From positions 3,511,331-3,575,330 of the forward strand of contig NW_024037374.1 in NCBI RefSeq assembly GCF_015832195.1: a stretch of DNA of 64,000 nt, read 5' to 3'. This DNA is from Motacilla alba alba. Lineage: Eukaryota; Chordata; Aves; Passeriformes; Motacillidae. A program made the position numbers and the translations under genes. The notes under the pieces were generated by a model. That model saw only the letters and a program-made list of their open reading frames with translations. It did not search any database and had not been told where the DNA came from. The first letter of the stretch is position 1. Each line of letters begins with the position of its first letter. Positions 53,386 through 64,000 of the stretch are shown here, one piece after another.

Positions 53386-54309
53386 GCTGCTGCATTCCCC
53401 CCTCCCCTTCTCAGGCCGCCCTGCCAGCTGAGAAATGCTCCTTGGGCCTCGGCCTTGGCCAGCAGCCCCTGGGCTCAGCTCCTCTGGAGCTCATCACAAA
53501 CACTGGCTGCCCCAGGCCCTGCTGCTGCCCAACCAGCTCCTGGTTTCTGCAGGAGCAGCCCTGGCAACTGGTTTTGTTCCCTCAGAGGCACAACATCCCT
53601 GTTCTCACACTGCCAAAGAAAGCTGTTGATGCCGAGTGCGGCCAGGATGAGCCATTGCTGGGACTGAAGCCCCTCTCTTGGGGCCCTACAAACAGCTCCA
53701 AAAGGAGCCCCTTGGAGCTCTCCTGGGCCAGCGACTCCCTCTGAGTGGGGCCTCTCCCAGCCGGGAACTCTCCCATTTGCTGCACTCGGGGATCCCTGAA
53801 CAACGACAGAGCCTGGGCCGATGTCCCACTCCTCCAGACTCAACCCTGCCCTGGCTGGGGAGATGCCAAAGCCTCCCCAGTGAGCATTTCCTGCCCTCAG
53901 GGGAATTTCTCACAGGTGCCTTGCACTGACTCTTGGTGTCTGTGTGCACACAGGATTGCCTGTGCTGGAGAAATGGGGCAGAAATGCTGCTCTCTGAGGG
54001 GCTTGAGTGCCTTGGATAGCTGAGACAGTCAAGCCTGTAGGTAAGGTTAAGCCATGAGGAAAAACTTAAATGAAATGCTTGTAAGAGTTGTTCTTTTGCT
54101 AAGTTGTTATGTTTAATATAAGTTATAAGCTGAGTTTAATACTGTTAAATGTTATTCCTCTGTTAATTTGCAAAGTCATAGGTTATAAGTTTGGTTAAAT
54201 ACTGTTAAGTGTTGTTCTTTTGCTAAATGGAGATGTTTAAGGTATCAGTCAAGGTTAAGGTATAAGTCAAGTCCTGTTAATTTTAAGCTGTGTAAGGCTT
54301 TTACACCAT
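53386..54309. repeat. Duplicated module, copy 2
   Basis: Matches 28866-29815, including the AT-rich TTAAG part from 54020. No gene. Confidence 0.85.
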
Positions 54310-54839
54310 AATCCTTTTATCCTTTCCCTCACTGTCCTCTTGTCACACACACACACACACAGAGGAACAGTTCTCTGTACATTTCTCTCTATGATTGCCT
54401 GGATTTTGTTTGGTTTTGTTGTTGTTTTGTTTCCCTGATGTGCCTGAAGTGTCCAGTCAGGAGCAGAGTGACTCTTGCCAATGAATTTTGCCGTGTTGTC
54501 ACTGAATATTAAATCTGATTTTTGCTGATCCCTTGCCAGGGATGTTTTCAGTGCTCTCAAGCCCTTGTTCATAAGAGGGTGAAGGAGCCCTGGCCCAGGC
54601 TCTGGCCCTGGGGGGCATGGGGATGCTGCCAGGGGGTCCCTGTCCATCTGTACCACCCCTATGGCCCCAGCCCCCCGTCCCCGTGTAAGGCTCTGGAGTC
54701 GATCTCATGGAACATCCTCTGTGGGAGGCTGCGGCACCGGGGGTGGGGGGACTCAGGGGGACAGGGGACCCCTCTGTGCATGAGCAGCGTTGGACTGCTC
54801 TGGGCGGAACTGTGAGGGGGGCTGGGGCAAAGTGACCTC
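54310..54839. repeat. Duplicated module with CA repeat, copy 2
   Basis: (CA)n at 54345-54361 and the G-rich TCATGGAACATCCTCTG stretch; matches 29816-30339. Confidence 0.85.
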
Positions 54840-55220
54840 CCCAGCGACCTCACACAGCCCCTGTGATGTCACACTGCCTTCTTATGATATCACATACCCT
54901 CTGTGATGTCATACTACCTCCTGTGATGCCACACAGTCTTCTATGATGTCACACAGCCCCTGTGATGTCACAGAACCAACTCTGAGATGTCAGCCTGTGA
55001 TGTGATACAGCTGCTCTGTGATGTCACAGAAGACTCGGTGATGTCACAAAGATACCCTATGATGTCATTGTCTGTTCTTTGATGTCACAGCCGTCTCTAT
55101 GATGCCACAGAGCCACCCTCCATGATGGCATAGCATTCTCTATGGCCTCACACCCTATTCTGTGACATTACAGCCAGCTCTGTGATGTCACAACCCCCTC
55201 AATGATGTCACAAAACCCTC
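54840..55220. repeat. TGATGTCACA minisatellite, copy 3
   Basis: Same unit as 30340-30998 but shorter; it ends in CTCAAGAACTCAGTT, joined directly to the receptor-flank copy, so about 0.4 kb present at 30.8-31.3 kb is missing here. Confidence 0.9.
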
Positions 55221-56224
55221 AAGAACTCAGTTACATTGAAACACTGAAATTTCTTACACTTTTAAGAGAACCCTGTGAGGGACATGACTGAGAACGTGTC
55301 CCCAGGTTCCAGCCAGAGCAGAACACTGGAGGCAGTGATGACAGCTGGGGACAAGCAAGGGAAAGGTGTCTCTGGTGCTGAGCAAACCTGGATGTGTTTC
55401 AGGAATGCAAAGGCACAAGGCCTGAGCCCCAGCCCCTGGCAAGGCAGATCCTGTCCCTCCCTCCTTGCTCAGGGCTCTTCCCGGGATGGGCACTGGCATG
55501 TGGGGATGGGCAATGCCAAGGGCAGCACCATGGGGCGGCCCCTGCCAGGCTGCTGAGCAGGGACAAGGAGGCAATGAGGCCCCAGGCCTGCAAGGGTCAC
55601 TTGTCCCCTCGTGGCCTCAGGCCCAGGGCCAGCAGCCATGGCCCAAGTGCTGCCCAAGTTGGCTCTGTCAGGGCCTTGCAGCTGCTGCCCATGCCTGTGC
55701 CCTGTGCAGCCCAGGCTGTGCCACGGTGTCCCTGCCCTGCGCCTCTGTCCCTGCAGGCTGTCGTCATGCCCCGGCTGCCCCACCTGGCTGGCCCCTTCCT
55801 TTGCTGACAGCTCTGCATCCTGCCTGCCTCTGCCTGCCCACACAAAGCCTTGGGCTTGGTACCAAAAGGGTTAATTCCATTTTTACTGTGCCTGTGAACT
55901 TTTAGCACAGGAACAAGGCATGCAGGGCCTGCTTTCCCAGCAAGGATGGTTGGAAGACCAGAAGAAAACATCTGGCTCAAGAATGCAGTGATAGAAGAAA
56001 GAAGGACTGAATCAGGGAATTTGGTGTGGGTTTTATAGTAATGGGTAAATGACAATACATTTTCAGCAACTGTATATAAGCAACACACTGGTAGAATTAT
56101 GAGTCCACATAACGTTAGGAGTTATCTCCTGCTGGACCTCAGAGCTGAAATAATGATACCCTCTTAAACAGCAAATTAGTGTTAAGGAGTTTTATTTTGA
56201 TGTTTCAGACATTTGGTGATGGAA
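55221..56224 (-). other. Orphan copy of olfactory receptor upstream region
   Basis: Very close to 31330-32330, including a block with ATGGGGCGGCCCCTGCCAGG that is unchanged between copies. No receptor gene attached. The right part (55850-56220) is AT-rich. Confidence 0.7.
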
Positions 56225-57430
56225 AGACCTCTCAGAACCAAGGAGTCAACTGTGACATTGAGCAAACTCCTGGAACAAAGGCTCTATTGTGACTCTGTGG
56301 AACCTCATGGAACCAAAACCCATTTTGGCACATTGGGGCCACATTGAACCAATGGTCCACGGTGATACTGCGGATCCAAGGAGACCATTGTGACACGGAG
56401 AAACCTCTTGGTGACCATTGTGACACAGCAAAGCCTTGTAGAACCATGGGTCCATTGTGGCACTGCAGAACCTCACGGAACCAAGGTGACCATGTTCTAC
56501 CACAGAACCTCATGGAACTAAGAGTCCATTGTGACACAGCAAGGACTCGTGGAACCAAGGGTCCACTGTTAAACTGTGTGGCCTCATGGAGCCATGAGCC
56601 ATTGTGACACAGCGTGGCCACACGGAGCCAAGGGGCCACTGTGACACTGCGGATCCAAGGAGACCATTGTGACTGAGGAACCTCATGGAACCAAGAGTCC
56701 ATTGTTCCGCTGTGAGGCCCATTGGTATCAAGGGCAGCACAGTGACCTTGCAGGGCCTCATGGAACAATGGAGACTGTTCTGACACTTTGGGTCCCACTG
56801 GAACCAAGGGGCCATTATAGCAGGGCAGGGCCTCATGGAATCAAGGGCACTACAGTGAACACTGTGGGTCTCCATGGGATGAAGGGTCCAATGGAGCCAA
56901 GGATGCCATTGTGACACTCTGGGGCATCATGGAACCAAAGGTCCATTGTGACACAGCAGGGCCTCATGGAACCATGGAGGTCATTGTTACACTTTGAGGC
57001 CTTGTGAAACCAAAGGGCCATTGTGGCACTTGAGAGCCTTGTGGAGCCCATAAGGGGACCACAGTGACACTGAGGGGCTCAGTGAAACCCATGGTCTGTT
57101 GTGACACTGCAAGGCCTTATGGAACCAAGGAACCATTGTGATACTATGGAGCATTGGCAGGCCAAGGGGCAGTTGTCACACTGTGTGGCACCATGGAACC
57201 AAGGAGTCCATTGTGACACTGCAGGGCCCCATGGGACTAAGGATTCATGGAACAGTGTGGGACTCCATGGAACCAAAGGTCCATTGTGACTTGGCCGGGC
57301 CTCATGGGATCCTGGAGGCCATGATGACACTTCGAGGCCTTGTTGAATCAAGGGGTTCTGCAGGGCCTCATGGAACCAAGGATCCAATATGACACCACCA
57401 TTGTGACAGGGCAAGGCCCCGTGGATCCAA
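56225..57430 (-). repeat. S37 satellite array
   Basis: About 32 units, collinear with 32340-33860. Confidence 0.95.
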
Positions 57431-58112
57431 GGGAACAGATAACAGGTCTGGTTGGCTTGGCCTGACTGGTCCAACTGCCCTTGACATGTCGAGGGTCTCT
57501 TCTCATATGTCCCTGAAACATGGGGGCTCTGAGGTTTCCTTCCTGTGGAGACCAATGTGACACTGTGGGGCCTTCTGAAATGAAGGGGCCATTGTGACAC
57601 TGCAGAGCACCATGGATCCAAGGGAGCATTGTGACCCTGTGGGGCCTCATGGAACCAAGGACATCTTTGGGGCTCTGTTGGGCCGCATGGTCCCACGGGG
57701 CCAGTGGGAAGCAGCAGGGCTTTGTGGAACCAAGAGGCCATTGCTGCATTTCAGGGCCTCGTGGAGCCAAAGGGCCATTGTGATCCTGTGGAGCACCGTG
57801 GATCCATGGAGAGCATTGTGGCATTGCAAGCCCCCATGGAATCATGGAGACCATTGTGACACTGTGGGGCCCCATGGAACCAAAGGGCCACTGTGACCCT
57901 GCAGGGCCTCAAGGAAACACGGGGCCATTGTGACACTTCAGAAGTAAGGAGAACACTGGGACACTGCAGAGCACCATGAAACCAAGGCAACATGGAACAG
58001 ATCTGGCTGGCTTTGCTTCCCACGGGTCACCTGAAAGGCACAGCTGATCTTGGATTGTTGAAGGCTGCCTCTCATCAGCCCCTGAAGCACTGGGGCCCCT
58101 TGCTTTTTTTCC
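57431..58112. repeat. Short S191-S37-S191 block
   Basis: S191 remnants at 57431-57540 and 57976-58110 flank an S37 block at 57545-57975 (reverse orientation). Collinear with 33861-35345 but with most S191 units absent. Confidence 0.85.
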
Positions 58113-58770
58113 TGTTGTTAGAGGTAAAATGCCAATTAAGCCTAATCAATAATTTGCAAGAGCCAAATTATGATAAAAATAATTATAAGAGAAATTTTAT
58201 TTCGCATTCAAATTACAATTTATGTGAGCCATGAATCAAAAAGGACAGAGCCAAGCCCAGGACTTTGGCTCTGGGTGAAAACACACAGCTCGGACCCCCT
58301 TCTTGTATCAGAGTGCTGAGCCCACACCATCCTGGAGTTTGAGTCCAGTTCTTATACTCTTTTTCTTGCCCAGAGCTGTGGTTTTCTTTGTCCTTTCTTG
58401 GTCTGATGGTCTTTCAGTGTTTCCAAGGATAATGCTATCAGACAGGTAGACAGTCTATATCCTCTGAGTCTTGGTCATTATTCATATCCTCTCTTGTTCT
58501 TTCTCAAGCGAGAGCAGAATCTCGTCTCCTTTGTGGCAAAAGCTGCTTTGCAATACACATACTGAGTCCAGGAATACATACACGTTGAATAGTGGTTCCC
58601 GGCATTGGGCATTGGGCTTTCGAGTGTTTAGTGAGTTTCCCAGAACTGTCTATTCATGTTAAGTTGGTTATTGTTCTGCTATCTTTTAAACATCACTAGC
58701 CAGGTGGGCAGCTGATGTCTTGTACCTTGATTAAGATCTCTAGTTCCTGCATCACCTCCCCTCCTTCACA
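58113..58770 (-). mobile_element. LTR element, probably solo
   Basis: On the minus strand it runs from TGTGAAGGAGGGGAGG to CCTCTAACAACA. A TATA-like AGTATAAGAAC lies near 58356-58346 and AATAAA at 58202-58197, in the right order. No clear target duplication. It is embedded in S191 on the left. Confidence 0.6.
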
Positions 58771-58908
58771 TGTATATTTAGTGTGTCTATAGTGGTATGT
58801 ATGAGGTAACCTGGTTTCCCAATCCCGGCAGATGTGAACCAATTTCAGTCTGGGAAATGTGTCTGGACATGTCCTGTGTTATACCTTCTAAAAGTGTGAC
58901 TCTATTCA
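58771..58908. other. Short sequence between LTR and duplicated segment
   Basis: AT-rich stretch (TGTATATTTAGTGTGTC onward) that could be further LTR or internal ERV sequence. No gene. Confidence 0.4.
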
Positions 58909-59649
58909 ATCATGAAGTGCACTTTGAAATCTTCCTCCTTAACCTAACTCCAAACTGAATCCAGTCAGCTGCACAAGCCCTGGAGAATTGAAGACAATTG
59001 AAGGAAGAGCAAGAGGCCCTGAGGGCTTTCTATAAATTATTGAGCCCCAAGGTGGATTTGGGGCTGAGTCTTGCATCCTCAGGCACTGAGAGAAGGCTGA
59101 AGAAGCTGCTCAAGGAGTCAGAAGCAAAACTCCAAGTCCCTTGCAGCATCCCTGGGCCCCACTGAGGGCAGAGAGTGCCAAAGGCTCCCCAGGGACTGCT
59201 GAGAGCAGATCCTTGAGGCCAGGATTGCAGGGAGCCAAAGGCTCTGAGCAGGGAACTGCAAGGCTGAGCAAGGCCTGGGCTGCCTGGGGGAAGCAGAAAG
59301 GCCAAGCCCTGAGCCCAGCCTGGCACAGCAGGGCCTGTCCCTCACGGGTGCCTCGGGGCTGTTGGTGGGGCAGTGGGATGTGAGGGGCAGCAAGGACAAA
59401 TGCCATAAACCTGTGTGACACTGCAGATCTCCATGGAACCAAGGGGCCAGCAGGACACTGTGGGAAGTTGTGGAACCAAGGGGATCACTGTGGCACTGTT
59501 GGGGCCCATGGAACCAAGGGGCCAGCAGGACACTGTGGGGCCTCATGGAAACAAGAGGCCATTGTGAGCCTGCAGGGCTGCAACACCCCAGAACACTGAA
59601 ATGCTGGGGGTAACCAAAGCTTCCTTCCCTTGGGTTTGGTGCACAGGAG
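58909..59649. repeat. Segmental duplication, second copy (left part)
   Basis: Matches 14396-15062 in the same orientation, with one or two extra S37 units at 59405-59580. Confidence 0.9.
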
Positions 59650-59817
59650 AAACACCAACCAGATATTCTCAACGTGGTCAGATGCAAAGAATATTCTTGG
59701 TAGGAAAGGACCCACAAGGATTATCAAGTCCACCTCTTAAGTGAATGGCCCACACAGGGATTGAGCCCACAGCCTCAGTGATACCAGCACCACGCTCTGA
59801 CCAACTGAGCTAAGAGG
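59650..59817 (-). mobile_element. tRNA-Ile-like SINE, second copy
   Basis: Same element, place and strand as 15063-15214, so it was present before the duplication. Confidence 0.85.
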
Positions 59818-59898
59818 TCAAAATGACACAAAATTTTACTGGCAAAATATAGACAATCAAGGAACTTGGGCAATAGGATTTCATGCAACATCCAGTTC

Positions 59899-60481
59899 TG
59901 CGGAGGCCCAGGGACTTACAATTACTGTTTCAATTCTCCAGCCACGGACTGCTGGCTTTAAGTGAAACCATGAACCCCTGATTTTGGGTGAAAAAGATGC
60001 CTCTCCCATAGATCTTTGCAAACACTTGTAGATTTATGTATGGTAATGATATTCTATTGGCCCCTGGGCCTGATTAGCCCAGTTCAGCCTCTATCTCCCA
60101 TACACTGTAAACCCCTGGAATGTTCTCTTCTCCCCATGCTCCCACTGGCCCCATTTTGGTGCATTCCTCTGCCCCTGTTGCCCTGTTGGCTGACCCTGCC
60201 CTTAGTCCTGCCTCTGCACCATTTTCTCCTGTAGCCATTGGACCCTGCCCTTGGGCTCCTCCCCGGTTACCCCAAACAAAAACCCTGTGCCCTCAGTTCA
60301 CTCTGTCCCTGAACCCTCTTCAGGGCCGTACCCTATTCCTGTCTCCCAATAAACCCAGTTGCTGGAGACTACACAAGGACCCATCCTTGCCCCTTTCTGT
60401 CAGCATCATTGTTAGCAGCAGGCTCTGGGCTTGGAAACACAGGATGCTTCAGGAACCTTGGCAGCACCTGTGCTGCTACAC
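59899..60481 (+). mobile_element. Solo LTR inserted after the duplication
   Basis: Begins TGCGGAGGCCCAGGG, ends GTGCTGCTACA(C), AATAAA at 60348-60353. The homologous place in the first copy (about 15280-15300, CAACATCTAATTCAACAT) lacks it, so the insertion limits come from an empty site. The flanks AGTTC and ACTTC are a possible 5-bp target duplication with one change. Confidence 0.75.
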
Positions 60482-61010
60482 ACTTCACCATAAAATACTT
60501 TTCATTGTATTGACTTCATTAACATAGCCCATTTAACCTGGAAATCTTTAGACTCTTAATATGTTAAGTTACCCAAAACTGCTCCAGGTAAATAGGATTT
60601 GAAGGTGAAGAAAGAGAGAGAGACAGAAAGACAGAAGAGATCAAGAAAGACACACACATGGCTACCAACCACCAGGGATGCAGCGTGGGCGAGACACAAA
60701 GCCCATGACAAGGCAGGGCCCAGGCCAGGGGCTGAGTGTGGGCACCGTCCTTTAAACCCCTGGGCCTCTATGGGCCCGCCCCTTAGGTGGGACCTCTGGT
60801 TGCTTGTCCAATCAGAGACAGGGGTGGTACCAATCCTGGTGTGTGATTGGCTGACAGCTTGCCCAATCAGACCTGAGTTACCCTGCCCGTGTTGTGTGAT
60901 TGATTGACAGCTCAAACAAACCCAGGCCTGACCCGCCCCTGGCCCCACACGAGCATTCCGAGCATCCCAAGGTGTCTGGGGACATCGATCTCATCCAGCC
61001 TCTGACAGCG
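60482..61010 (-). promoter_or_regulatory. CCAAT-rich promoter-like segment, second copy
   Basis: Same arrangement as 15300-15840: three CCAATCAG-type boxes at 60808-60870, a CCGCCCC box near 60777, TTTAAA near 60752, all read leftward. Less well conserved in the leader part. Confidence 0.5.
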
Positions 61011-61330
61011 ACCACAGTGACACCACAGAACCTCATGGAACCACGGGTGAGTTGTGACAATGCGAGTCCAAGGACACCGTGGTGACACTACGGAACCTCA
61101 TGGAGCCACGGGTCAGTTGTGACACTGTGGTGCCTCATGGAATCAAGGAGACCGTTGTGAAACTTCAGAGCCCCAAGGAACCAAGGGTCCATGGTGACCT
61201 TGGGAGCCCGTAGTGTCACAGAAGAGCCACATCATGTGACACAGCAGAAGCAAGGGGAACATTGTGAACACTCCAGGGACTCATGGAATTGAGAAAGCCA
61301 TTGTGACAATGTGGGGTCCCATAAAACCAA
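61011..61330 (-). repeat. S37 satellite array
   Basis: About eight units; matches 15841-16200. Confidence 0.9.
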
Positions 61331-62790
61331 GGGCATATGGAACAAGTCTGGCTGGCTGGGCCTCCTGGGGACCACCTGACATGTCTGGCTGACCTTGGCA
61401 TGTCAAGGACTGCTTCTCATCTGCCCCTGAAGCACTGGGGTTCTCGGCTTTTCTTCCTGTGGAAGAGAACTGTCCTTCTCCACCAGGGGCCCATGGCCAA
61501 AATGGGATCCGTCCTCCAAATTTCCTTATACACAAAGATTGTTCCCAGATGAAATCTGCCAGGAGAGACAGATCTGGCTGCCTTGGTCATCCAGGGGCCA
61601 CGTCTCATCTGCCTTTGAAACACTGGCACCATGTGCTTTTCTTCCTGTGGGAAAAAAACAATCCATCTCGACCAGGCACCCGTGGCCAAAATTGGGCATC
61701 TGCCTCCAGCATTCCCTATATCCAAGGATAGCTCCCAGACAAAAGCTGCCATGACAGCTGGACAAATCTGTCTGGCCTTGTCTTCCTGAGGGCTGGCACT
61801 CATCTGCCTCTGAAACACTGGGGCTCTGTGTTTTCCTTCCTAATAAAATGACCTCCTCTTCCTGTCCAGGCGCCCACGGCCAAAATTGAGGTTCTACCTC
61901 CAAAATGCCCTATGTCCAAGGAAAGCCCCCAGACAAAAGGTGCCAGGAGAGACATGTCAGGCTAGCTTGGCCTAAGGGTGGCCACCTCTCATCTTCTTCC
62001 AAAACACTTGCACTTTGTGCTTTTCTTTCCTATAGGTAAAAATCATCAATCCTGACCAGGTGCCCATGGCCAAATCTGGGATTCCACCTCCACAACTCTG
62101 TACATCCAAGGATTGCTCCCAAGTGAAAGCTGCCAGGACAGAAAGGTCTGGCTGCCTTTGGCCTCCTGGGGGCTGCCTCTCACCTGCTTTCCAACCACTG
62201 GGGCTCAATGATTTCCTTCCTGTGGAAAAGAACCATCCTTCTTCTTCTCAAGGTGTCCATGGTCAAAATTGAGATTCCTCCTCCAAAATTCCATATATCC
62301 AAGGATTCCTCCATGACAAGAGCTGCCAGAAAAAACAGGTCTGGCTAGCTGGGCCTCCCAGGAGCCACCTGTCTCCTCTTCTCCATTTGAAACACTTGGG
62401 GCTCAGTGCTTTCCTTCCTACAGAAAAGAACCTTCCTTCTTATCAATGCAGAAATGGCCAATATTGGGTTTCCAGCTCCCAGATTCCCTAGATCCAAGGG
62501 TTGCTTTCAGACAAAAGCTGCCAGGACAGAGAGGTCTGGCTGGTCTAGGCCTCTGATGGCTGCCTTTCATCTGCCCCTCAAACACCGGTGTTCTTTGCTT
62601 TCCTTCCTATGGAAAAAAAACCGTCCTTCTCCTCCAGGTATCCATGTCTGAAACTGGGATTCCACCTCTAAAATTCTGTACATCCAAGGGTTGATCCAGG
62701 CAAAATCTGCCAGTACCAACAAGTCTGGCTGGCCTTGGCCTCTGGTGGCTGCCCCTGCAACGCTGGGGCTGGGTTCTTTCCTTCCCATGG
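61331..62790 (+). repeat. S191 satellite array, about 7.5 units
   Basis: Marker spacing 189-195 bp (61566, 61761, 61950, 62141, 62334). The unit count and order equal those at 16201-17660. Confidence 0.95.
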
Positions 62791-63060
62791 AGATCCCTGG
62801 GACACTGTGGGGAACTCATGGAACCCAGGGGATCATTGTGGAACCCCTGGAGCCCATGGAACCAAGGGGCCATGGTGACACAGCGGGGCTTCATGGAGCT
62901 CAGAGACCATTATGGCTCTGTGGGGCCTGATGGAGCCATGGAGACCATTGTGACCCTTCAGGGCCTCGTGTCACCAAGGGGGCATTGTGACACCTTAGGG
63001 CGTCATGGAAGCAAGGGACCATTGGGACACTGTGGGGGCCCATGGAACCGAGGGAACAGG
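62791..63060 (-). repeat. S37 satellite array
   Basis: Matches 17661-17930 unit for unit. Confidence 0.9.
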
Positions 63061-63500
63061 GAACAGGTCTGGCTGGCTTGGCCTGCCAGGGGCCCCCTGA
63101 CAGGTCTGGCTGATCTTGGGATGTCAGGGGCTGCCTCTCATCAGCTCCTGGAGCACTGGGACTCCATGCTTTCCTTGCTATGAAAAGAACTGTCCCTCTT
63201 TTCAGATGCCCATTGCCAAAACTGATACTCTCCCTACAGGAAATGTATGCAAGGGTCTGTCAGAACAAAACCTGCCAGCTCTGGCTGGCCTTGGCCTCTG
63301 GTGGTCACCTCTCATCTGCCCCTTAGACAGTGGGGCTCTGATCCTTCCTATGGAAAAGAACCAGCTTTCATGTCCAAGGGCCATGGCCATAATTAGAATT
63401 TGGCCTCCCAAATCCTGTATATCCAAGGATTGCTCCCAGACCAAAGTAGCCAGGACAGACAGGTCAGGCTGGCCCTGTCCTCTGGTGATTTTCTTAGGTT
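63061..63500 (+). repeat. S191 satellite, about 2.3 units
   Basis: Matches 17931-18370. The next 120 bases match 18371-18493. Confidence 0.9.
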
Positions 63501-63622
63501 CTGAGTTGAATGTTTTCAATTGAAAACACCTTGGGGAGGGCCCAGAGATCTCCCAAGGAGGGGTTTTGAGGCCTCCGGCACATGACCACTGCATATGGAC
63601 AAAGGAGCTCTGTGCTCTGTGC

Positions 63623-64000
63623 TGTTGTGGTGGTTTTGCATCACAGAAGTGATGTCCTAAGAGAAGCTGCTAGCAGTTTCCTCCATGTCTGACAAAAACC
63701 CAATCAGTAATTAGCTTTGAGAATTGACAATCTGTTAAACCACTAAGGAAACTTTACACGCCTCTGTGAAGACACATGTTAAAGATAAAAAAGCCTGGGA
63801 GGGTCTCTTTGCCTTCTGGCTGGCAGAGAGGTAACAAGGCCAACCCGGTCCCCATCTTGGCCAGGGCAGGCCAGGTAGCTCCTGCTGTGAGGCTGGGCCC
63901 CTTCCCAGGGAGCCCACCAGGCCCCATCAGCTTCTGCGCAGGGGGAGAGAAAGCCAGGGGGCTGAGGCTGGGCTGGGCTGTGGCTGCTGTTGTGAACATC
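63623..64000 (+). mobile_element. LTR, 5' part, cut by window end
   Basis: TGTTGTGGTGGTTTTGCATC onward, matching 18494-18880. An additional CTCTGTG duplication precedes it. The duplication therefore extends beyond this window. Confidence 0.8.

Overview
The window looks like repeat-rich avian nuclear DNA, most likely from a passerine. I infer this from CR1 LINE fragments, a SINE with a tRNA-Ile-like head and a CR1-like tail, a family 14 type olfactory receptor, a C2H2 zinc-finger gene of a bird type, and several endogenous retrovirus (ERV) and solo-LTR families. No bacterial or plasmid-type genes are present. Only two host protein genes are supported: a single-exon zinc-finger coding region at about 8.7-9.3 kb (minus strand) and an olfactory receptor at 22.5-23.4 kb (plus strand). 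Nearly everything else is retroviral, LINE/SINE or tandem-repeat DNA. The long open frames in the first 1.4 kb and in the satellites are products of repeat composition.

Layout: 1-1357 is a TTTTG/CTTTG pentanucleotide tract that replaces the start of the 5' LTR of a decayed ERVL-like provirus (to 8010). That provirus has a Lys-type primer site, gag and pol sharing one reading frame but broken by stops, a frameshifted RNase H segment, no env, a polypurine tract and a 3' LTR. The zinc-finger gene follows on the minus strand; the DNA just upstream of it is an LTR fragment with a TATA box, of the same family as a solo LTR at 12.5-13.15 kb. From 13.3 to 18.4 kb come alternating blocks of a ~37-bp satellite (here S37) and a ~191-bp satellite (S191), a SINE and a CCAAT-rich promoter-like segment, then an LTR (18.5-20.1 kb). 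The olfactory receptor has a recognisable upstream splice donor and acceptor. A clean solo LTR with a 5-bp target duplication lies at 24.28-25.60 kb. From 26.3 to 35.3 kb there are a CR1 fragment, inverted S37/S191 arrays, and a central module containing copies of the receptor's upstream region.

At 41.06-50.71 kb on the minus strand lies a much younger provirus. Its 665-bp LTRs differ at about 18 positions by my count. It has a tRNA-Asn primer site, a damaged gag, open pro (with a dUTPase-like domain), open pol and open env. The gag-pro-pol part reads as betaretrovirus-like, with slippery sites GGGAAAC and GGATTTT. The env transmembrane subunit is alpharetrovirus-like, and the env frame runs 53 codons into the 3' LTR. 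A ~470-bp-arm palindrome begins exactly at the outer edge of its 5' LTR.

From 52.2 to 64.0 kb the window repeats earlier material in the same orientation: 52.25-58.1 kb resembles 27.45-35.3 kb, and 58.9-64.0 kb resembles 14.4-18.9 kb. Two LTR elements (58.11-58.77 and 59.90-60.48 kb) lie within the second set. The locus therefore seems to have grown by segmental duplication of satellite, LTR and receptor-flank modules, with later LTR insertions. Percent identities and family names need alignment and a repeat library to confirm; all calls here are by eye.
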